Source of the DNA: Peptococcaceae bacterium UBA5356
GTDB lineage: Bacteria > Bacillota > Peptococcia > DRI-13 > DTU073
NCBI GenBank assembly: GCA_002407935.1
Contig: DHPU01000048.1
Span: 1 to 28,666, forward strand
DNA: 28,666 bases
Direction: 5' to 3'
Part shown: positions 15,301-22,935 of the stretch, in pieces
How the letters are laid out: each line of letters opens with the position of its first letter
How positions within the stretch are numbered: position 1 is the stretch's first letter
The notes under the pieces: model-generated
Database searches by the model: none
What the model saw: only the letters and a program-made list of their open reading frames with translations
What the model was told of the DNA's origin: nothing
Position numbers and translations under genes: made by a program

Positions 15301-16581
15301 ATGCAAGCTGTATTAAATGTAATTAATTTTATCCTCGATTTAGGTCCTTCTGTAATGATGCCTATAATTATTACAGTTCTGGGGCTTGCTTTACGGCAGA
15401 AATTTAGTAAAGCATTCCGTGCTGGTTTAATAATCGGTGTTGGGTTTGTAGGTATTAATATGGTTATTGGATTATTAATGAATACCTTGGGGCCTGTAAC
15501 TAAAGCCATGGTTACAAATATGGGTGTATCGTTAGATATTATTGATGTTGGTTGGCCTATCTCAGCGGCTGTTAGTTTCGGTTCTGTGGTTGTTCCTATT
15601 GTTATGCCAGCAATCCTTATTATTAATGTAATTATGCTTGCTTTCAACTGGACCAAAACTGCTGACGTTGATGTTTGGAATTACTGGCAGATTCTTTTCT
15701 GCGCTGCTATTGTTTATCACACCACTAATAATAGCTGGTTGTGGACAATCGTAGCTACCATTATTTGTACTGCCGTTACTTTAGTTTTGGCTGATATTAC
15801 GGCTCCGATGGTGCAAAAATTCTTTGGACTTCCGGGCGTATCTCTTCCTCACGTAGGTACTGTAGGTTGGTGGCCTGTAGCGTATGTCTGCAATAAACTC
15901 TTAGACAAAATTCCTGGAATCAACAATGTTTATATTGATCAGGAAAAAATCCAAGAGAGATTTGGCCTGATCGGTGAACCTTTGTTTATTGGGTTAATTC
16001 TGGGTACAGGGATGGCTATTCTGGCTAAATATGATCTCGCTAATATCTTAACAACTGCGATTACGCTGGCAGCGGTTATGGTTATTTTGCCTAGGATGGT
16101 TTCCATCTTGATGGAAGGTTTAATCCCACTTTCTGAAGGCGCTAGAGAATATTTAAAGCAAAGATTCCCTGGCCGCGAATTCTATATTGGTTTGGATACG
16201 GCTGTTGTAATTGGTCATCCTGCTGTTATTGCTACAGCTATCATCATGATCCCTGTGGCCGTACTGTTGGCAGTTATTCTTCCTGGCAACCGTCTCCTTC
16301 CCTTTACAGACTTAATCATGTTAACCTTTATCCTTTCCTTTGTTGTAGCAACGACAAACGGCAATATCTTTAGGTCACTGCTGATTAGTTTGCCAATAAC
16401 TGCGCTTTGCCTGTTGATTGCCACAGACTTTGGCCCTGTGCATACTGTAATGGGTCAAGCAGTCGGGTTCGAATTCCCTGAAGGGGCTTCGCTGATAAGC
16501 AGTTTGTATGGAGGAACTTTGCAGATACCTTGGTTAATTTGGAAACCTTTAGCTATTTTATTTAATTACGCTCCAATGTAA
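15301..16581 (+). CDS. gatC: PTS EIIC permease component, galactitol type
   Basis: Integral membrane transporter of 426 residues with many hydrophobic helices. It belongs to the EIIC-Gat group: the cytoplasmic segment from SLPHVGTVGWWPVAYVCNKL to RFGLIGEPLFIGLILGTG is characteristic. It imports the substrate while EIIB phosphorylates it. The group is known to include galactitol, arabitol and other polyol transporters, so the actual substrate is open; the enzymes encoded here do not match galactitol breakdown because no tagatose-bisphosphate aldolase is present. RBS AGGAGG precedes the ATG. A long structured element follows before the dehydrogenase. Confidence 0.93.
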   Translation: MQAVLNVINFILDLGPSVMMPIIITVLGLALRQKFSKAFRAGLIIGVGFVGINMVIGLLMNTLGPVTKAMVTNMGVSLDIIDVGWPISAAVSFGSVVVPIVMPAILIINVIMLAFNWTKTADVDVWNYWQILFCAAIVYHTTNNSWLWTIVATIICTAVTLVLADITAPMVQKFFGLPGVSLPHVGTVGWWPVAYVCNKLLDKIPGINNVYIDQEKIQERFGLIGEPLFIGLILGTGMAILAKYDLANILTTAITLAAVMVILPRMVSILMEGLIPLSEGAREYLKQRFPGREFYIGLDTAVVIGHPAVIATAIIMIPVAVLLAVILPGNRLLPFTDLIMLTFILSFVVATTNGNIFRSLLISLPITALCLLIATDFGPVHTVMGQAVGFEFPEGASLISSLYGGTLQIPWLIWKPLAILFNYAPM

Positions 16582-16634
16582 AATAAAACAAGAATTAGTT
16601 TTGTATCAAGCATAAAGATAGTAATAAATTAGCT

Positions 16635-16742
16635 AAATAAGGGTGTATCCCTGACGAAAAAACGAAAACAACAATGATGATAACTTGCAGGCAGAAACAT
16701 TTGCAATAAGATCCGTTGTTCGAGGGAGCACCCTTATTTTTT
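16635..16742 (+). terminator. Long nested stem-loop with terminal T-run (attenuator or structured RNA)
   Basis: AAATAAGGGTG (16635-16645) pairs perfectly with CACCCTTATTT (16729-16739), then TCCCT (16648-16652) with AGGGA (16723-16727), AACAAC (16667-16672) with GTTGTT (16715-16720), and an apical TTGCA (16685-16689) with TGCAA (16702-16706). The 3' arm runs into a six-T stretch. It could be a partial terminator that lowers expression of the dehydrogenase and EI genes relative to EIIABC, or an RNA-level control element or small RNA. It is much longer than an ordinary terminator. Confidence 0.6.
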
Positions 16743-16769
16743 AATTAAAAAAATTTAGGAGATGATCAC

Positions 16770-17819
16770 ATGGACGCTGTTGTATTAAGAGCACCTAATC
16801 AATTTGAGGTAGAAGAGGTTCAGAAGCCTGCTTGTCCAGAGGATGGATTTGTTGTCAAGGTTATGGCTGTTGGACTTTGTGGTTCGGATGTGCGTACTTT
16901 CGGTTTTGGACATCCGAAAGTAACTCTTCCTCATATCATTGGTCACGAAGTAACAGGAATTGTTGATGAGGTGGGTAAAGAGGCAAGTGGTTTTAAAGTG
17001 GGGGAAAGGGTCTTAATTAACCCGATTATTCCTTGTGGTGAATGTGCATACTGTAAGATGGGGTTAGGAAATCAGTGCAGTAATCTTACCGTGGTAGGGA
17101 CGCAAATCCCCGGCGGATATGCTCAATATGTAGCGATACCCAAGTTGGCGATTACTAATGATTGCGTTTTAAAAATCAGTGATAGCTTATCTTTTGAACA
17201 TGCCCCTTTAGCAGAAACACTAGCTTCCGTAATGTCTGCCCAGAAATATGCCGGTGTTAAAGAAGGAGATACCGTGGTAATTATCGGCTCAGGCCCAATC
17301 GGGTGTTTGCATTCAGAAGTTGCTAAAATCAGAGGAGCTAAGAAGGTTATTATCTCTGAAATAAGTGATTCACGGTTGGATATTGCGCGAAACTTTAACG
17401 CCATAGACGTTTTTGTTAATGCTTTAAAAGAGGATCTAAGGGAAATAGTTTTAAGAGAAACTAATTCTTTAGGTGCGGAGGTAGTAATCTGTGCTAATCC
17501 TGTGGGAAAAACCCAAGAACAAGCGTTTAGCCTTATTAGATCCAGAGGTAAAATTATTTTCTTTGGCGGACTGCCTAAAGATAACTGCCATATTACCGTG
17601 GATAGTAATGATGTGCATTATAGAGAAATAGCGATTTTCGGAGCTTATGCTTATACTCAGAAGGAATTTAAAGAGGCGATGGGTTATATCGAAAGTGGTA
17701 AAATTCCCTCCGAGAAGTTTGTGACCAATGTCTTACCTTTAAAAGAAATTAAACAGGGTATTGATATTGTCAAAAAAGGCTTAGGTATCAAAGTAATTCT
17801 AAAACCTTGGGATAACTAA
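16770..17819 (+). CDS. Zinc-dependent polyol dehydrogenase (MDR family, GatD/sorbitol dehydrogenase-like)
   Basis: A 349-residue medium-chain dehydrogenase. Catalytic zinc ligands are in GLCGSDVRTFG and IGHEVTG; the structural zinc loop has four cysteines (CGECAYCKMGLGNQC). The cofactor fold shows VVIIGSGPIGCLHSE, followed by an acidic residue (ISEISD) favouring NAD. Family members oxidise secondary alcohols of polyols or sugar acids, and beside a PTS they usually act on the phosphorylated form. It should therefore make the keto intermediate for the RuBisCO-like protein. RBS TAGGAGATG precedes the ATG. Confidence 0.9.
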   Translation: MDAVVLRAPNQFEVEEVQKPACPEDGFVVKVMAVGLCGSDVRTFGFGHPKVTLPHIIGHEVTGIVDEVGKEASGFKVGERVLINPIIPCGECAYCKMGLGNQCSNLTVVGTQIPGGYAQYVAIPKLAITNDCVLKISDSLSFEHAPLAETLASVMSAQKYAGVKEGDTVVIIGSGPIGCLHSEVAKIRGAKKVIISEISDSRLDIARNFNAIDVFVNALKEDLREIVLRETNSLGAEVVICANPVGKTQEQAFSLIRSRGKIIFFGGLPKDNCHITVDSNDVHYREIAIFGAYAYTQKEFKEAMGYIESGKIPSEKFVTNVLPLKEIKQGIDIVKKGLGIKVILKPWDN

Positions 17820-17838
17820 AAAACAAGGGGGGGAAGCA

Positions 17839-19542
17839 ATGATTAAAGGAGTAGCAGCATCTCCAGGCATTGAAATTGGTAAAGCTTATGTGCTAAAGGA
17901 ATATCCTGTTTTTATTGAGCAAGATAAAATAGCTGTAGATAAACTTGAAGACGAAATTGAAAAATTGAGCAAGGCTATTGTCAAGTCGCAAGCCCAATTA
18001 GAGAAGATCAGAGATAAAGCCGAAAAAGAAATGGGAGCCGATAAAGCAGAAATATTTAATGCTCATCTGATGATGCTGGAGGACGAGGTTTTTCTTAATG
18101 AAATACGAGAGAAAATTAAGGCGGAATCCATTCGGGCTGAATATGCTCTAACCTTGGTTGTAAAAGCCTATACGGAAATGTTTCAAAATATCGAGGATGA
18201 ATATTTAAGGGAAAGGGCTGCGGATGTAAAGGATATTGGAGATAGATTAATAAAAAACCTGCTGAACATCCCTATGCAGAGCTTGGCCGATCTTTCTGAA
18301 GAGATCATTGTAATTGCTAAAGATTTAACCCCTTCCGATACGGCACAGATGAATAAAGAGTTTGTGCAGGCTTTTGCCACCGAGATGGGCGGGAGAACCT
18401 CTCATACGGCAATCATGGCTAGGTCATTAGAAATTCCTGCAGTAGTAGGAACTGTTGATCTATTAGCGAAGGCACGAATTGGTGATACGGTGATTGTGGA
18501 TGGAAATAAGGGCCTTGTTTATCTGAACCCTGACCAGGAGACTTTGCAGCGTTATGTAAAATTGCGGGAAGAATATCAGCTTTATGTGCAGGATTTGAAG
18601 GAACTAAAGGATCTTCCGGCGGAAACGAAGGATAAGGCACGAAAAGTAGAGCTCGTAGCTAATATAGGAACTCCTAAGGATTGTGCAGGTGCTCTGGCCA
18701 ATGGAGCTGAGGGAATCGGCTTATACCGGACAGAGTTTCTGTATATGGATCGTACGGCTCTTCCTAGCGAGGATGAGCAATTTGCAGCCTATAAAGCTGT
18801 GGCGGAGGAGATGGCGGCTCAGCCTGTAATTATTCGCACCTTGGATGTTGGCGGCGATAAAAAATTACCCTATCTGGATATGCCTGAAGAGTTAAATCCT
18901 TTTTTAGGTTGGCGGGCGATCCGCATGTGCTTGGATCGTGAGGAAATTTTACGGACACAATTACGAGCAATTATGCGTGCCAGTGCTTATGGAAAACTGC
19001 GGATTATGTATCCCATGATCTCTAATGCTACAGAGATTCGTAAGGCTAATACTATTCTCCAACAGGTCAAAGATGATTTGGATAAGGAAGGTATTCCCTA
19101 TGATCGAGAATTAGAGGTAGGCATCATGGTAGAAATTCCTGCGGCAGCAGTAATTGCCGATTTACTGGTGAAGGACGTTGATTTTTTCAGTATTGGTACC
19201 AACGATTTAATCCAGTATACTATTGCTGTCGACCGCATGAATGAACACATTTCTTATCTTTATGAACCATTGCACCCTGCTGTTTTACGGTTGATTAAAA
19301 ATGTTATTGATGCTTCTCATCATGCCGGGAAGTGGACAGGAATGTGTGGGGAAATGGCAGGAGACGTGACGGCTACACCGATCTTGCTCGGGTTGGGTTT
19401 GGATGAATTCTCCATGAGTGCTGTCTCTTTATCACGGGTGAAAAAAGTTATTCGTTCCATGACTTATCAGGAAGCGCAAGAAATTGCGCAAAAGGCTTTA
19501 GAGGCAGAAAACGCCGAGGAAATTCGCCAGTTAATCAAATAA
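17839..19542 (+). CDS. ptsI: PTS Enzyme I (phosphoenolpyruvate-protein phosphotransferase)
   Basis: Starts the PTS phosphate relay by autophosphorylating from PEP and passing phosphate to HPr. The N-terminal HPr-binding domain, the phosphohistidine motif GGRTSHTAIMA (His189, the canonical position) and the PEP-binding barrel with its GMCGEMAGD active-site cysteine loop are all intact; 567 residues is full length. It is unusual for Enzyme I to sit inside a substrate-specific operon; normally it pairs with ptsH. Here it lies 19 bases after the dehydrogenase gene and is followed by a terminator, so it is the last gene of the P2 operon. Confidence 0.96.
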   Translation: MIKGVAASPGIEIGKAYVLKEYPVFIEQDKIAVDKLEDEIEKLSKAIVKSQAQLEKIRDKAEKEMGADKAEIFNAHLMMLEDEVFLNEIREKIKAESIRAEYALTLVVKAYTEMFQNIEDEYLRERAADVKDIGDRLIKNLLNIPMQSLADLSEEIIVIAKDLTPSDTAQMNKEFVQAFATEMGGRTSHTAIMARSLEIPAVVGTVDLLAKARIGDTVIVDGNKGLVYLNPDQETLQRYVKLREEYQLYVQDLKELKDLPAETKDKARKVELVANIGTPKDCAGALANGAEGIGLYRTEFLYMDRTALPSEDEQFAAYKAVAEEMAAQPVIIRTLDVGGDKKLPYLDMPEELNPFLGWRAIRMCLDREEILRTQLRAIMRASAYGKLRIMYPMISNATEIRKANTILQQVKDDLDKEGIPYDRELEVGIMVEIPAAAVIADLLVKDVDFFSIGTNDLIQYTIAVDRMNEHISYLYEPLHPAVLRLIKNVIDASHHAGKWTGMCGEMAGDVTATPILLGLGLDEFSMSAVSLSRVKKVIRSMTYQEAQEIAQKALEAENAEEIRQLIK

Positions 19543-19552
19543 TTAAATAGCA

Positions 19553-19598
19553 AATAAAGAAAATATTTTCATCGTTGCATGAAAATATTTTCTTTATT
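19553..19598 (+). terminator. AT-rich intrinsic terminator after ptsI
   Basis: A 20-bp perfect stem (19553-19572 with 19579-19598) with loop CGTTGC. The 3' arm is T-rich, though no long T-run follows. Confidence 0.75.
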
Positions 19599-19625
19599 GA
19601 TATATGTTAGACAATATCTTATGCT
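19597..19625 (+). promoter_or_regulatory. Sigma-A-type promoter of the SorC regulator gene
   Basis: TTGATA (19597-19602), 17 bases, TATGCT (19620-19625). It overlaps the end of the terminator stem and lies just ahead of the regulator start. Confidence 0.45.
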
Positions 19626-19643
19626 AAAGATGAGGTGAGGGAA

Positions 19644-20636
19644 ATGGAACCAGAAGTTTACAATCAATCAACATTTTTAATTTTGAAGGCTGCGTATCTT
19701 TATTATTTAGAGGATAAATCGCAAAATGAAATAGCGGGATTATTAAATATCTCTGTTCCGACTGTCTCTAGATTAATTAAAAGGGCTAAAGATGAAAAAA
19801 TAGTTGAGTTTGTAATTAGGGACCCTTATCTTGAATGTATAGAACTTGAAGAAAAGCTAAAAGCTAAATATCAATTGCAGGATGTAATAGTGGCTCCGGT
19901 TAGTAATATTAATCCCAGTGAAAGCTTAAGTGCTGAGGATGTCAATAATATGAAAAAACTAGTTGCCCTTGAAGGAGCCAGGTATATTCAACGAATTATT
20001 ACGGAGCAAGATGTCTTAGGGGTAACCTGGGGAAAAACAATCTATCATTTAATTCATTACTTGAATCCTTGTCAAAAAATTAATGCGGCTTTTGTGACGA
20101 TGCATGGCAGTATTTCTTGTTGTAAAAATGAACTAGATGTAAGAAGTCTGGTTTCTAGGATGTCTATGACCTTTGGTGGCCGCAATTATTCTTTATTGGC
20201 AGAAGGCTTAATGAGCAATATGGAAATTACCCAATCAATTAAAAAAGAGAAAAATATCGAGAGAGTTTTGGCCATGTTTGATAAAATCACGATTGCCCTA
20301 AATGGGGTAGGAGCATTTTATCCGGAACTTAACTCGATGCTTTCTAAACCTGAATATTTGGCACCACATGAGTTAGCAGAATTACAACACAAGAATGTGG
20401 CAGGAGATATCGCCCTTAGATTTATCAATCATGAGGGACAAGAATGCGATACAGATTTGAAGGAACGCATTATTGCGATTGATTTGGAGACCTTTAGAAA
20501 AATTAAAACTAAGGTTACTGTTGCTTCGGGGAAAGCTAAAACCGAGATAGTGCGTGCGGCGATTAAAGGTGGCTTGGTTAATGTTTTAATTATTGATTAT
20601 ATGCTTGGTAAATCACTGCTTGATGATGCCAATTAA
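19644..20636 (+). CDS. SorC/CggR-family sugar-responsive transcriptional regulator
   Basis: A 330-residue SorC-family regulator. The N-terminal helix-turn-helix is KSQNEIAGLLNISVPTVSRL (about residues 25-44); the remainder is the sugar-phosphate-binding domain with LGVTWGKTIYHLIHYLNP and IALNGVGAF. Family members bind phosphorylated sugars as effectors. The start is the ATG at 19644 with GAGGTG 6 bases upstream; an in-frame GTG at 19635 overlaps that RBS. The gene sits directly upstream of the RuBisCO-like protein, whose promoter carries a large inverted repeat, so the RLP gene is its most likely target. Confidence 0.9.
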   Translation: MEPEVYNQSTFLILKAAYLYYLEDKSQNEIAGLLNISVPTVSRLIKRAKDEKIVEFVIRDPYLECIELEEKLKAKYQLQDVIVAPVSNINPSESLSAEDVNNMKKLVALEGARYIQRIITEQDVLGVTWGKTIYHLIHYLNPCQKINAAFVTMHGSISCCKNELDVRSLVSRMSMTFGGRNYSLLAEGLMSNMEITQSIKKEKNIERVLAMFDKITIALNGVGAFYPELNSMLSKPEYLAPHELAELQHKNVAGDIALRFINHEGQECDTDLKERIIAIDLETFRKIKTKVTVASGKAKTEIVRAAIKGGLVNVLIIDYMLGKSLLDDAN

Positions 20637-20659
20637 AAATAGGTGTAGGATTAACTGTT

Positions 20660-20715
20660 AATTTTTTGGCAGGGCCCGCCAAAAAATTGATATATAAAAG
20701 TCAATTAAACATAAT
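20660..20715 (+). promoter_or_regulatory. RLP promoter with abutting inverted-repeat operator
   Basis: AATTTTTTGGC (20660-20670) and GCCAAAAAATT (20678-20688) form a perfect 11-bp inverted repeat around AGGGCCC. It overlaps by two bases the -35 of a sigma-A-type promoter: TTGATA (20687-20692), 17 bases, CATAAT (20710-20715). The A/T tracts are in the wrong order for a terminator on either strand, so an operator for the adjacent SorC regulator is the best explanation. Confidence 0.65.
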
Positions 20716-20736
20716 AAATAATAGGGGGTTAGAAAA

Positions 20737-22053
20737 ATGTACGTTGATCCATTATTAATGCAGTTCCCAGACGGAATAGACAGAGAAAAGTATGTTATTG
20801 CTACCTACTATGTCCAAACCAATCGTAGTTCGGAAGCGGTTAAATTTGCTTCTGCTTTGGCTGTTGAACAGTCTTCCGGGACTTGGACTCCTGTTCCAGG
20901 TGAAACTCAAGAACTTAGAGAAAAACATTTAGGCCGTGTTGTCGGAATCTATGAACTGCCGGCGTATATTGGCGCTTTGCCGGAATCGGTTAAAGAAAGA
21001 CAATTTTTACTTAGAATTGCTTTCCCAACAAGAAACTTTGGACCTCGGTTCTCCATGATGCTTACTGTCTTTTTAGGAAACGTTTCTTATATGGGTAAAT
21101 TAAAACTGATGGATGTGGAATTCCCTGAATCCTTCCTGAAAGAATTCAAAGGACCTAAATTTGGTATTCAAGGTATTCGTGATTTGTTAGGGGTACAGGA
21201 CAGACCTCTTCTGAATAATATGATTAAGCCTTGTATTGGTTTGAATCCTAAGCAGACTGCTGATCTTGCTTATGAAGTAGCTTTAGGCGGCGTGGATATC
21301 ATTAAAGATGACGAATTAACTGCGGATCCTACTCATTGCCCGCTCGTAGATAGAGTTAAAGCCGTAATGAAAGCTCTGAAAGCAGCTGATGAAGAGAAGG
21401 GCGAAAAAACAATCTATACTTTCAACATCACTGACAGGACAGAAAAGCTGAGAGATAATGCTCTGCGGGCTATTGAGGCAGGAGCTAATGGGTTGATGGT
21501 TAACACATGGGCAATTGGTCTTGATGCTGCGATGATGTTGGCTGATGATCCTGATATCAATGTTCCGATTCTTTCTCATCCGGATCTTCAGGGGGCTCTA
21601 GCCGTTTCTGATTACTCCGGCATGTCCGTACTTCTGGCTAACGCTAAGTTACCTCGTTTAGCTGGTATGGATATGGCGATTATCTTAAGCCCATATGGTA
21701 AGTTCCCCTTCAGTATGGATGCTTTCCTTAATACTACCCTTGCTATGTCAAGTCCTTGGAAAAATATTAAACCAATGATGGCTATGCCTGGTGGAGGAAC
21801 TACACAGGGACATATTGAAGAACTTTACAATAAGTTTGGCAAGGAAGTTATTATTGCCGCTGGTGGTGCTGTAATTGGTCATCCGATGGGAGCTGTTGCT
21901 GGTGGTAAAGCCTTTAGACAAGGGATTGACGCAGTAGTAAAAGGAGTTTCCTTGAAGGAAGCCTGCGAGGATCCTGCAAATAAAGAATTGAAAGCCGCGA
22001 TCGATGCTTGGGGTGTTTATGGCGAAAAGAATATCTTCGATTTAAAAAAGTAA
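20737..22053 (+). CDS. RuBisCO-like protein (form IV), probable sugar-acid phosphate decarboxylase/enolase
   Basis: A 438-residue RuBisCO large-subunit homologue. Retained active-site features by eye: EQSSGTWT (Glu60/Thr65/Trp66 equivalents), GNVS (Asn123), IKPCIGL (Lys164, for Lys175), GGVDIIKDDE (Lys190, Asp192, Glu193, for the carbamylated Lys201, Asp203, Glu204), and SHPDLQGA (His281, for His294). Lys322 in SPYGKFPF lies where loop 6 Lys334 would be. Arg295, His327 and Ser379 equivalents are missing, so it is not a carboxylase of ribulose bisphosphate. Characterised relatives act on methionine salvage intermediates or as 3-oxo-isoapionate 4-phosphate decarboxylase (OiaX) in apiose catabolism. 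The sugar setting with a PTS, dehydrogenases and aldolase favours the second type; no methionine-salvage gene is near. Confidence 0.88.
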   Translation: MYVDPLLMQFPDGIDREKYVIATYYVQTNRSSEAVKFASALAVEQSSGTWTPVPGETQELREKHLGRVVGIYELPAYIGALPESVKERQFLLRIAFPTRNFGPRFSMMLTVFLGNVSYMGKLKLMDVEFPESFLKEFKGPKFGIQGIRDLLGVQDRPLLNNMIKPCIGLNPKQTADLAYEVALGGVDIIKDDELTADPTHCPLVDRVKAVMKALKAADEEKGEKTIYTFNITDRTEKLRDNALRAIEAGANGLMVNTWAIGLDAAMMLADDPDINVPILSHPDLQGALAVSDYSGMSVLLANAKLPRLAGMDMAIILSPYGKFPFSMDAFLNTTLAMSSPWKNIKPMMAMPGGGTTQGHIEELYNKFGKEVIIAAGGAVIGHPMGAVAGGKAFRQGIDAVVKGVSLKEACEDPANKELKAAIDAWGVYGEKNIFDLKK

Positions 22054-22080
22054 TTACACAGAAATACTAATTAAGCAATT

Positions 22081-22125
22081 CAGAGCTGGGATGTAGGCAA
22101 TCTCAGCTCTGCTTTGTTACTTTTT
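22081..22125 (+). terminator. Intrinsic terminator after the RLP gene
   Basis: CAGAGCTGGGAT (22081-22092) pairs with ATCTCAGCTCTG (22100-22111), one wobble, followed by CTTTGTTACTTTTT. Confidence 0.8.
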
Positions 22126-22150
22126 AGCAAGGCAAAAAAGAATAGAGATA

Positions 22151-22180
22151 TTGTACATTTGTATATTTGTATATTATAAT
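22151..22180 (+). promoter_or_regulatory. Sigma-A-type promoter of the aldolase gene
   Basis: TTGTAC (22151-22156), 18 bases, TATAAT (22175-22180). The spacer contains a tandem repeat of ATTTGTAT (22157-22164 and 22165-22172). Upstream, CTTTTTAGCAAGGCAAAAAAG (around 22120-22140) is a loose echo of the RLP inverted repeat. Confidence 0.55.
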
Positions 22181-22212
22181 AATATGCAAGAACTAGATGG
22201 GAGTGTGTTTAG

Positions 22213-22860
22213 ATGCTGTTAAAAAAAGAAAGAGAACAATTAATCAAAATTGCGCTCAAAGCTCAAAAAATGGGTCTAATTGCTTTGACTTTCGGTAATT
22301 TTAGTTTACGAGATCCGGAAACAGGACATATTTGCATCACTCCGAGCGGAATGGATTATGAGGAACTTGAACCGGCCGATATTGTGGTAATGGATGAGCA
22401 AGGTAAAATTATTGATGGTTCTCGGACTCCATCAATCGAAACTCCTATGCATACTATGGTTTATCGCAAGAGAAAGGATGTTTTTGGAGTTGCTCATACT
22501 CATTCGGTATTTGCCACCGCCTGGGCGTCTTGTGAGGCGGAATTCCCGGTGGTCGCTGCGGAACTGGCAGCTTTGGTGGGCGAACCTGTTAAAACGGCAC
22601 CGTATGGACGGATGGGCACAGTGGAACTTGCAGAAAAAGTTACGGAAACGTTACAGGACAAGCATGCCGTGTTATTGTCCAATCATGGCGTATTAACGGT
22701 GGGCCCGGATCTTAAAACGGCTTTTGCTAACGCGGTCATAGTAGAAGAAGGGGCTAAAATTACGTATTATGCTAAAATGATGGGACAGTTAAAAGTACTG
22801 GATGAAAAAGAATGTAAAACATTGCGAAAGTGGATTATCGAAAAATATGGCCAAAAATAA
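22213..22860 (+). CDS. Class II (zinc) aldolase/adducin family enzyme
   Basis: A 215-residue protein of the fuculose-phosphate aldolase/ribulose-phosphate 4-epimerase family. Zinc ligands are HTHS (His94 and His96) and His155 in SNHGVL, with the catalytic Glu73 in SIETPMH; TFGNFSLRDP and ITPSGMDYEEL are the family's phosphate-binding segments. Members cleave ketose 1-phosphates to dihydroxyacetone phosphate plus an aldehyde, or decarboxylate 3-oxo-tetronate 4-phosphate (OtnC type). Either activity would fit downstream of the RLP. It has its own sigma-A-type promoter and is separated from the RLP by a terminator. Confidence 0.9.
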   Translation: MLLKKEREQLIKIALKAQKMGLIALTFGNFSLRDPETGHICITPSGMDYEELEPADIVVMDEQGKIIDGSRTPSIETPMHTMVYRKRKDVFGVAHTHSVFATAWASCEAEFPVVAAELAALVGEPVKTAPYGRMGTVELAEKVTETLQDKHAVLLSNHGVLTVGPDLKTAFANAVIVEEGAKITYYAKMMGQLKVLDEKECKTLRKWIIEKYGQK

Positions 22861-22880
22861 AAACAAATTCAACCGGCGCT

Positions 22881-22896
22881 TGGTACCCTTTTTGCA
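22881..22896 (+). promoter_or_regulatory. Sigma-54 (-24/-12) promoter P3
   Basis: TGGTACCCTTTTTGCA fits the sigma-54 consensus, with GG and GC separated by 10 bases. The expected start is near 22907, 29 bases ahead of the membrane-protein gene. CAACCG lies 11 bases upstream (22870-22875), as at P2. Confidence 0.78.
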
Positions 22897-22935
22897 TGAT
22901 TTATTAATTAATTGAAGAAAAAGGGGGGCCCTTTA

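Noticed and set aside
16690..16706. Sigma-54-like AGGCAGAAACATTTGCA ahead of the dehydrogenase gene
   Set aside because: There are 11 bases between GG and GC instead of the required 10, and the sequence is part of the nested stem-loop.
16635..16742. T-box riboswitch (AAGGGTG resembles part of the T-box)
   Set aside because: The full T-box sequence and specifier stem are absent, and the downstream gene is not amino-acid related.
14369..17819. A genuine galactitol pathway
   Set aside because: No tagatose-6-phosphate kinase or tagatose-bisphosphate aldolase gene is present; the transporter class alone does not fix the substrate.
20737..22053. A true RuBisCO (carboxylase)
   Set aside because: Equivalents of Arg295, His327 and Ser379 are missing and no phosphoribulokinase or AMP-pathway gene is nearby.
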